A DNA stretch of 64,000 nt from Granulicella sp. (lineage in GTDB: Bacteria; Acidobacteriota; Terriglobia; Terriglobales; Acidobacteriaceae): NCBI GenBank assembly GCA_027452215.1, contig DAIDGQ010000035.1:62001-126000 (forward strand). The letters run 5' to 3'. Below the pieces are notes generated by a model that worked only from the letters and a program-made list of their open reading frames with translations, made no database searches and was not told where the DNA came from. This document shows positions 58,106-64,000 of the stretch, piece after piece. Every line of letters begins with the position of its first letter. Position 1 is the stretch's first letter. A program made the translations under genes and the position numbers.

Positions 58106-58854
58106 GATCTCCTCTCCGCCTCAACTGACACGTCTTCTTCACTCTTAATCTCGAGCCCGCTCACCATACTTCTAAAATTGTCCCATCCCGCCAAAATGAC
58201 CTGCATTACATGGACCCCAAAGAAACCAACAAACCCCATCGTGATCCAGAAGTGTTCCCATCGGGCCATCTCGTATCCACCGAGGACTGTAGTCAGCCAG
58301 TGCAGTTGAGTCGGTTTGTAAATCGCCAGGCCGGTGACCAGCATGCCAAAACCCATCAGTATCACTGCGCTATATGCGATGCGTTGGGCCCCGTTGTATT
58401 TGGTCTGCGGCGGCAGGCCTTTTCGAAGATGAAGATCCACCAGCGTGACCTGGATGGCATCCTCTACACTGCGTTTCTGCGGGATAAGAAACCGCCATTC
58501 CCCCGAAATCGCAAGGTAGATAACATATGCGACCCCATTGGCCGCGAAGATCCACATAAAAAAGAAGTGGTGCCCAAGTCCTTGCGTAACGTGGTATGGA
58601 GCATTGATTCCCTTCCAGAACCAATCTGGAAAGAATCGAAACAACGTGATCTTTCCTATACCAATGCGATAAATCGCATGCGGATGCCGGTAGGCATTGT
58701 CAGAGTCATTCCAATAGATCAACAGACCGCTCCATATCATGATGAAGAGCACAGGAAAGTTGATCCAATGCATCCACCTGATCGCAAGGGGATGCTTTCG
58801 ATCGAGCCGAATCAAGTTGGACGGATATGCAGACTTTTTAATCATCGCCATCAC
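58099..58854 (-). CDS. Cytochrome b561-type membrane subunit
   Basis: A 251-residue membrane protein with four to five transmembrane helices. Conserved heme-binding histidines lie in HPLAIRWMHWINFPVLFIMI, in YHVTQGLGHHFFFMWIFAAN and in RWEHFWITMGFVGFFGVHVM. The pattern fits the cytochrome b of thiosulfate reductase and YedZ-like partners, which deliver quinol electrons to a periplasmic molybdoenzyme. It overlaps the molybdopterin protein gene by 7 bases, so the two form one unit. Confidence 0.92.
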   Translation of the reverse strand: MMAMIKKSAYPSNLIRLDRKHPLAIRWMHWINFPVLFIMIWSGLLIYWNDSDNAYRHPHAIYRIGIGKITLFRFFPDWFWKGINAPYHVTQGLGHHFFFMWIFAANGVAYVIYLAISGEWRFLIPQKRSVEDAIQVTLVDLHLRKGLPPQTKYNGAQRIAYSAVILMGFGMLVTGLAIYKPTQLHWLTTVLGGYEMARWEHFWITMGFVGFFGVHVMQVILAGWDNFRSMVSGLEIKSEEDVSVEAERRSW

Positions 58855-59050
58855 TTTTGGAAGTTCACTCTACTGTAGTTGATCGTTAGAGTCTGATCGC
58901 ACCCAAAGGTTACATCGAGAAAATAGCATCTTCGCGCTCCTTCAGCTTTCACCAGAAACCAGGCTTGAATGCCTATTCACAGGATCGTAGCGAGTTTTCG
59001 CAGTATCGCACATCTCTCATACCGCAAAAGCTACCCCGCGTACAGTTTCG

Positions 59051-59830
59051 TTAGAGTTGCAGGATCGCAGCGCCAACAATCGGGCCTTGGTTTGGCTCCT
59101 GCGCGAATAGAACCAGGTGATGCCCCCCAACCTTTTTCTGCAGAAAATCTTCTGGAAGCGATAAATGCACGGTTTGCTCGCTATCCCTATCAAGGGTAAT
59201 TACCCGCGATAGGCTTCGCACTACTGAAACGTGTTGGAGATTCCTACCAGCGTTTTCTCCGCGAAGAACGTTTGAATGATCCATGTCATCGGTAAGAACG
59301 GCGACAATATCCAGCCGCTTCGATTCAGATCCTGCCAAAGAAAATTTTAGATCTGCGCTGTCCGCCTGCGGCACGAAGGATTCAATCTTCAGATCTGAGT
59401 GCTTTCGGTGCGCATCGTTGCGAAGGGCCTGTTGCAACGCGGAACCATCGCTTCCGACGAACTGATCGCGTCCATTCAAAACGATCTGCGGGGTATAAGC
59501 ACCATCGGGAGAGAGCCTCGATGCATAGACTTCCTGCCGATCCGTGAAGCTCTCCTCAGAATATGGATCTTTCCACCCAAGGTTATTCCAATACGTGACA
59601 TGCTCGCTGAGCCCCACGATCAACTGACCCGCGGACGTTCTTTTGAGATGAACTTGCTGCAGAAGTGCGTCGGCTGGAGGACAACTGGAACAGCCTTCAG
59701 ATGTAAACAATTCGACGATCACGACAGAATCGAGCTGCTTCCCTGATGTGTCGACCTGTGCCGCAGCCCGCCAATGCAGTTCGGTCACCAGAAATCCAAT
59801 AAACAGTGCAAATAGATAGCGAAGTCGCAT
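59051..59830 (-). CDS. Exported DUF1223 (thioredoxin-like) protein
   Basis: A 259-residue exported protein with the signal peptide RLRYLFALFIGFLVTELHW. The DUF1223 block VVIVELFTSEGCSSCPPADA contains a CxxC pair in a thioredoxin-like position, and LSEHVTYWNNLGWKDPYSEE and YTPQIVLNGRDQFVGSDG follow. DUF1223 proteins are periplasmic with unknown substrate. The start at 59830 is preferred because GGAGGT is 6 bases upstream. An ATG at 59836 is too close to it. Confidence 0.9.
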   Translation of the reverse strand: MRLRYLFALFIGFLVTELHWRAAAQVDTSGKQLDSVVIVELFTSEGCSSCPPADALLQQVHLKRTSAGQLIVGLSEHVTYWNNLGWKDPYSEESFTDRQEVYASRLSPDGAYTPQIVLNGRDQFVGSDGSALQQALRNDAHRKHSDLKIESFVPQADSADLKFSLAGSESKRLDIVAVLTDDMDHSNVLRGENAGRNLQHVSVVRSLSRVITLDRDSEQTVHLSLPEDFLQKKVGGHHLVLFAQEPNQGPIVGAAILQL

Positions 59831-60248
59831 GAACATACCTCCAGTCAAATGGTCCTCATCTGACGGCTCAACCGCGGCCGGGTTACAGACAATTTTCACA
59901 ATTGCCTCCAACTCACTGCACCACAATCCAACGGTACGCATCGGGAGTCTACGTCGGATCCTATTTCATAGAGCTAATTGATGGCCATCCGGATTTGCTG
60001 AAAATCGGCCTCGCGATCCCGCCTCCGCGCCCTCAGATTGAAACCGATCCCCCTCCACTGCGACTGGAATCCCGGCTCGCGTCGGCGCTATGATGGACGC
60101 GAATCTACAAGGCGTATTGATCGTCGTTGCTTTTTCCAGTGTTACTCTGCACAGTGTGCGAACCTCAGGATGACTCCTGCAATGAACGAGGCTTCGTTGC
60201 CGCGCAATCCAGCCAATGCAATGGAGATGTCACCGCTTGACTTCCAAC
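59831..60248. other. Divergent intergenic region before the sensor kinase
   Basis: About 420 bp between the DUF1223 and sensor kinase genes. Several short frames exist without ribosome binding sites or recognisable domains. No terminator or RNA gene is apparent. Confidence 0.45.
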
Positions 60249-63200
60249 ATGGCAAGACACTCCTTCAATAAGTCGAAGCCTCTCCATCGTAGGTGGTGCA
60301 GCATCGCGATTGTGTGGAGCAGCTGTCTTCTCGCATGCGTACCGCTGCTGGCGAACTCGGCCTACGCTCTCGATCCAAGCAAATATTTGACTCAATATAT
60401 GCACACGTCCTGGCGCATGCAGGACGGCTCCGCACCAGCCGGCATGTGGGCTATCACCCAAACATCGGACGGGTTCCTGTGGTTTTCCTCCCATGCAGGC
60501 GATATCTACCGCTTTGACGGGATAAAGTTTGAACCGTCATTTCAGCCTGCCGACCGCAATGCAGTCGATGTGCCCTCTGCCAAGATCACGGGCGTCGTCG
60601 TAAATATCTACGGGGATCACGGCGGGGGTCTCTGGGTGCTCTCCAGAGCAGAGATCGTTCATGTACGGGGCGGCGTGGTGGTAGCGCGATTCGCATTGAA
60701 GGGGATGACACAGGGCCGAAACGTTAGCGAGGCCCCCGATGGCACGCTATGGGTGACTCGCGGCTTCAATACCGATTCAGATGAACCCCTATGCCATGTT
60801 ACCGACCATGATGTTAAGTGCTTCGGCAAGGCAGATGGCATCCCCATTTCGCCGATCGACTCCTTGCTGGCTGATGGAGAAGGCGGCTTTTGGCTGGGCG
60901 GACAAACCACCCTCGTGCACTGGAAGAACGGCATTTCCATCACCTACGCAATCGAGGGGCTGAACAAGAATGTGGGACAAGACGGCATCACAAGTCTTGC
61001 CCGTGGGCCTGACGGTACTCTTTGGCTGGGTATGCTCGCGCAAGGACCCGGCTTGGGTGTTGCGCGATTGATAGGCGACAAAGTCAGGTCGTTCTCCGTG
61101 CCCGGCTTTGATGGAAGCAATCTCCAGGTCAACGGATTGGACTTTGACCGGGATGGCAATCTTTGGGTAGCCACCTCTGGCCAAGGACTCTTTCGGATTC
61201 ATGGTCGATCTGCGGATCATTACGGCATGACAAATGGTCTGTCGAGCAATACCGTTCTGGCGGTGGACGAGGATCGGGAGGGGAACGTCTGGGCAACGAC
61301 TACCAATGGCGTCGACAGTTTTCGAGATCCCCTCGTCACAACATACTCATCGCAGCAAGGTCTTGGCGGCGACCTTGCGGGCGGCGTACTCGCCCGTAAC
61401 GACGGCACAATCTGGGTCGCAAACGCAGGTTCGCTCGATCATATTGTGCATGGCAAAGTCACCTCGCTTCGCACCGGGCGCGGACTGCCGGGCAACCAGG
61501 TTGGTGCCATGCTCGAAGATCGTGCAGGAAATATGTGGTTGGGAATCGATGACGGTCTCTATCTGTTCGATAAGGGGACGTTTCATCGCCTTCCCGAACC
61601 AGACCATAAGCCGCTCGGCCTGGTGGTTGGACTGACCGAAGACAGCAATGGAGATATCTGGGCCGAATGCTCTGGCAGTTCTCGAAAGCTCCTGCGCATT
61701 CGAGATTTCCAGGTCCGCGAAGAGTTCACCTCATCCCAGGTTCCGGCTGGCCACGCCTTGTCGCCTGATCCAGATGGCGGAATTTGGATAGGAAGCATCA
61801 AGGGCAACACACTCTTGCGTCTTCGTAACGGCAACCTCAAATCGTTCATGGTGGATCCCACCGAGACTATCTTCAGCAGCAAGATTCTGGCTCAGACCGA
61901 CGGCTCGGTGCTTGCCTCCTCAGTGAATGGGCTGGTCGGATTGCGCAACGGCAAGGTGCAGCAGATGGCAATGAACAATGGGCTCCCCTGCAACTCCGTT
62001 ATCTCGTTTCAAGAGGACAGAAACAAGATCTGGTGGCTCTATACGGGGTGCGGCATTGTGGAGCTTCCTGATTCTGAACTGCAGCGATGGTGGGCAGATC
62101 CACAGTTAGTGGTGCACTTCAGGTTTCTCGATGTGACAGATGGCGCCCAACCCGGTCAGCCTTCTTTTAATTCGGCGGCATCTTCCTCCGACGGCCGCGT
62201 GTGGTTCGCCAATGGCGTTGGCGTGCAGATGCTGGATTCATCAACTCGTAATCTGAATGAGCAGCCTCCGGCAACCTATGTTGAATCGGTCCTCTCGGAT
62301 CGCAAGCTTTTCCCGGCGATCGCCAACCTCAGCCTCGCACCGAATGTCCACGACCTGCAAATCGATTACACTTCACCGACGTTTGCCTCTCCCCAGAAAG
62401 TTAAGTTCCGCTATCGACTTGTGGGCTACGACCATGATTGGCAGGACGCGGGTACCCGGAGGCAAGCGTTCTACAACGACCTGCCCCCAGGAAAGTATTC
62501 CTTTCTCGTCATCGCAAGCAACAGCCAAGGAATGTGGAACTCAACACCAACCAGGTTTGCGTTCTCCGTCGCCCCTGCGTATTACCAGATGAGCTGGTTC
62601 CGCATCCTCATCGTGGGCGCATTGCTGGCTTTGCTATGGGCTGCTTATCAACTGCGGATGATTCAAATGCAACAGCAGTTTGCCATCATGTCGGAGGCGC
62701 GCATCAATGAACGCACCCGAATTGCGCGTGAACTTCACGACACACTTCTACAAAGTGCCCATGGTCTCCTGCTCAGCTTTGAGACGGTCGCACAGCTATT
62801 GCCCAATCGCCCAACAGAAGCCAAGCAAAAGCTGGACGAAGCCATCCAGCAGACGGCCAATATGGTTACAGAAGCGCGAGACGAAGTGCAGGGCTTGCGC
62901 GACTCAGCAGCAAATACAAGCGATATCGGAGTGGCCATTTGCTCCCTGGGTCGAGAATTGGCAAACGGTACATCCTCTCCTCCGAGTCCAGAATTTCAGG
63001 TCACGGTGGAAGGATCGATAAACTCTCTCCACCCCCTGCTCTACGACGAAATCCATAAGATCGCCACCGAAGCTCTACGTAATGCATTCCGCCACGCGAA
63101 GGCGCGAAAGATCGAAGTGGAAATCCGCTATGACCTTGACCAATTCCGTTTGCGAATTCGAGACGATGGTAGAGGAATTGATCCGCATAAGCTCACGAAC

Positions 63201-63383
63201 AAAAGCAATGAGGGGCACTTCGGCTTGCGTGGCATGCAAGAACGAGCCGCTCTGATAGGTGGCGAACTCGTCGTGTGGAGCGAGGGGAATGAAGGCACGG
63301 AGATAGATCTGCACGTCCCCGCTGCTGCTGCCTATGTAACGCGGCAGAAACGTCGTTGGTTTACGTTGTTGTCCAAAGCTTGA
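60249..63383 (+). CDS. Two-component sensor histidine kinase with periplasmic propeller
   Basis: A 1044-residue sensor. A signal anchor (IAIVWSSCLLACVPLLANSA) leads into a large periplasmic region of Reg_prop repeats (W/I.A.T..DGFLWFSS, GLSSNTVLAVDEDREGNVWA, GLPGNQVGAMLEDRAGNMWL), then a Y_Y_Y domain (KFRYRLVGYDHDWQDAG) and one transmembrane helix (WFRILIVGALLALLWAAYQL). The kinase is of the HisKA_3 type: H-box RIARELHDTLLQSAHGLLLS (His ~829), HATPase NAFRHAKARKIEVEIRY and IRDDGRGID. Such sensors usually detect carbohydrates. An upstream ATG at 60216 is also possible. The NarL-type regulator follows at 15 bp. Confidence 0.93.
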   Translation: MARHSFNKSKPLHRRWCSIAIVWSSCLLACVPLLANSAYALDPSKYLTQYMHTSWRMQDGSAPAGMWAITQTSDGFLWFSSHAGDIYRFDGIKFEPSFQPADRNAVDVPSAKITGVVVNIYGDHGGGLWVLSRAEIVHVRGGVVVARFALKGMTQGRNVSEAPDGTLWVTRGFNTDSDEPLCHVTDHDVKCFGKADGIPISPIDSLLADGEGGFWLGGQTTLVHWKNGISITYAIEGLNKNVGQDGITSLARGPDGTLWLGMLAQGPGLGVARLIGDKVRSFSVPGFDGSNLQVNGLDFDRDGNLWVATSGQGLFRIHGRSADHYGMTNGLSSNTVLAVDEDREGNVWATTTNGVDSFRDPLVTTYSSQQGLGGDLAGGVLARNDGTIWVANAGSLDHIVHGKVTSLRTGRGLPGNQVGAMLEDRAGNMWLGIDDGLYLFDKGTFHRLPEPDHKPLGLVVGLTEDSNGDIWAECSGSSRKLLRIRDFQVREEFTSSQVPAGHALSPDPDGGIWIGSIKGNTLLRLRNGNLKSFMVDPTETIFSSKILAQTDGSVLASSVNGLVGLRNGKVQQMAMNNGLPCNSVISFQEDRNKIWWLYTGCGIVELPDSELQRWWADPQLVVHFRFLDVTDGAQPGQPSFNSAASSSDGRVWFANGVGVQMLDSSTRNLNEQPPATYVESVLSDRKLFPAIANLSLAPNVHDLQIDYTSPTFASPQKVKFRYRLVGYDHDWQDAGTRRQAFYNDLPPGKYSFLVIASNSQGMWNSTPTRFAFSVAPAYYQMSWFRILIVGALLALLWAAYQLRMIQMQQQFAIMSEARINERTRIARELHDTLLQSAHGLLLSFETVAQLLPNRPTEAKQKLDEAIQQTANMVTEARDEVQGLRDSAANTSDIGVAICSLGRELANGTSSPPSPEFQVTVEGSINSLHPLLYDEIHKIATEALRNAFRHAKARKIEVEIRYDLDQFRLRIRDDGRGIDPHKLTNKSNEGHFGLRGMQERAALIGGELVVWSEGNEGTEIDLHVPAAAAYVTRQKRRWFTLLSKA

Positions 63384-63398
63384 AGCAGAAGATCAGTT

Positions 63399-64000
63399 AT
63401 GAGCGTCGAACCATACCAAATTCGGGTCCTCGCAGTCGACGATCATCCCATCGTGCGTCAGGGCATTGCCAGCCTCGTCGGAATTCAAACCGATATGGTC
63501 TTGGTTGGAGAGGCGTCGAACGGCCGCGACGCGGTTCAGCAGTTTCGCAACCTCATGCCAGATGTAACACTCCTGGATTTGCGTATGCCTGAGATGACTG
63601 GACTCGACGCTCTGATTGCGATTCGCAAGGACATTCCCAACGCCAGAATCATCGTTCTCACGACCTACGCCGGCGATATGCAAATCCTGCGTGCACTCAA
63701 AGCCGGTGCCCAAGCCTACCTTCTCAAGAATACTTTGCATACAGATTTGATGCAGACAATCCGGGCTGTCCATGCGGGAAGGAAAGCACTATCGCCCGAA
63801 GCCACCTATGAGATCGCGGAGCATGCAACGGACGATGTCTTGTCGCCCGCTGAGGTCCTTGTACTGCGACTCATAGCCGCAGGAAACGCAAACAAAGATA
63901 TTGCCGACTCCTTGTCGATTGCTGAAGAGACCGTGAAGAGTCGAGTGAAAAGCATTCTTTCAAAGCTAGGTGCAAATGATCGGACCCATGCTGCGATGAT
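63399..64000 (+). CDS. NarL/FixJ-family response regulator, partial at window end
   Basis: About 200 residues are visible and the frame is open to the end of the window. The receiver shows VLAVDDHPIVRQGIASL, the phosphoacceptor in TLLDLRMPEMTGLDAL, IIVLTTYAGD and AYLLKNT. The LuxR-type helix-turn-helix is DDVLSPAEVLVLRLIAAGNA then IADSLSIAEETVKSRVKSIL. Only the last few residues should be missing. It follows the sensor kinase by 15 bp and is its likely cognate regulator. Confidence 0.95.
   Translation, partial: MSVEPYQIRVLAVDDHPIVRQGIASLVGIQTDMVLVGEASNGRDAVQQFRNLMPDVTLLDLRMPEMTGLDALIAIRKDIPNARIIVLTTYAGDMQILRALKAGAQAYLLKNTLHTDLMQTIRAVHAGRKALSPEATYEIAEHATDDVLSPAEVLVLRLIAAGNANKDIADSLSIAEETVKSRVKSILSKLGANDRTHAAM

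Noticed and set aside
57173-58309. 378-residue frame antisense to the molybdopterin protein
   Set aside because: Antisense shadow, no domain, and overlaps two well-supported genes.
1-64000. CRISPR array, prophage or integron
   Set aside because: No regularly spaced repeats, phage structural or integrase genes, or attC-like arrays were seen in the window.

Overview
The window looks like a chromosomal segment from a moderately GC-rich Gram-negative bacterium, most likely of the Acidobacteriaceae (Terriglobus/Granulicella/Edaphobacter type). The grounds are inference from content: Rhs cores of the FTGKERD...YFGARYYG type, a RAYT remnant, a RibBA with an unusual GTP cyclohydrolase II half, futalosine-pathway MqnD, paired SYLF proteins, and G-rich dispersed intergenic repeats. 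No rRNA operon, CRISPR array, prophage or replication origin was seen. One tRNA (Lys, CTT) is present.

Layout. 1-2.1 kb: tail of an M16 peptidase, then an orphan Rhs C-terminal cassette (core fragment plus unknown tip, a small membrane protein that may be its immunity partner, and a second broken Rhs core) abutting a truncated RAYT transposase. 2.2-6 kb: dispersed repeat copy A, pdxS, a SYLF lipid-binding protein, an SDR, and pdxT. 6.1-14.1 kb: an ECF sigma factor fused to a zinc-finger anti-sigma-like domain, then a tightly coupled five-gene leftward operon (TolC, adaptor, RND pump, DUF2892 protein, methyltransferase) with palindromes in front of it. 14.1-20.4 kb: GH28 glycosidase, secG, metallo-beta-lactamase-fold hydrolase, aminotransferase, HAD phosphatase, ribBA with repeat copy B at its start. 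20.5-22.7 kb: a complete IS1595-type element with terminal inverted repeats, an 8-bp target duplication and four small passenger genes. 22.7-38.6 kb: mostly housekeeping and envelope genes (large TolC-like protein, truA, M20 peptidase, second SYLF protein, amidohydrolase, EamA transporter, DegP/HtrA protease, pnp, rpsO).

38.7-44.2 kb holds the most interesting regulatory cluster: an OmpR-type response regulator, a 76-residue protein that is only a histidine-kinase dimerisation/phosphoacceptor domain, a sigma-54 activator with a degenerate receiver and no DNA-binding domain, then a sigma-28 (FliA-type) factor with a sigma-54-like promoter and a FlgM-like protein. Together these read as a compact motility cascade with no flagellar structural genes nearby. 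lexA follows, with three TTCGC repeats at an 11-bp period in its leader.

44.3-52.2 kb: solitary membrane-fusion adaptor, DUF4097 protein, phosphoglycolate phosphatase, DinB, ROK kinase, ZIP transporter, FtsB/DivIC, bioY, mqnD, tRNA-Lys. 52.4-59.8 kb: a respiratory block in which a CRP/FNR-like palindrome precedes a tetraheme cytochrome c / four-cluster ferredoxin / NrfD module plus a large membrane protein. Opposite lies a Tat-exported molybdopterin enzyme with a cytochrome b partner, and a DUF1223 thioredoxin-like protein. 60.2-64 kb: a propeller-type sensor kinase and its NarL-type regulator, which runs off the window end.
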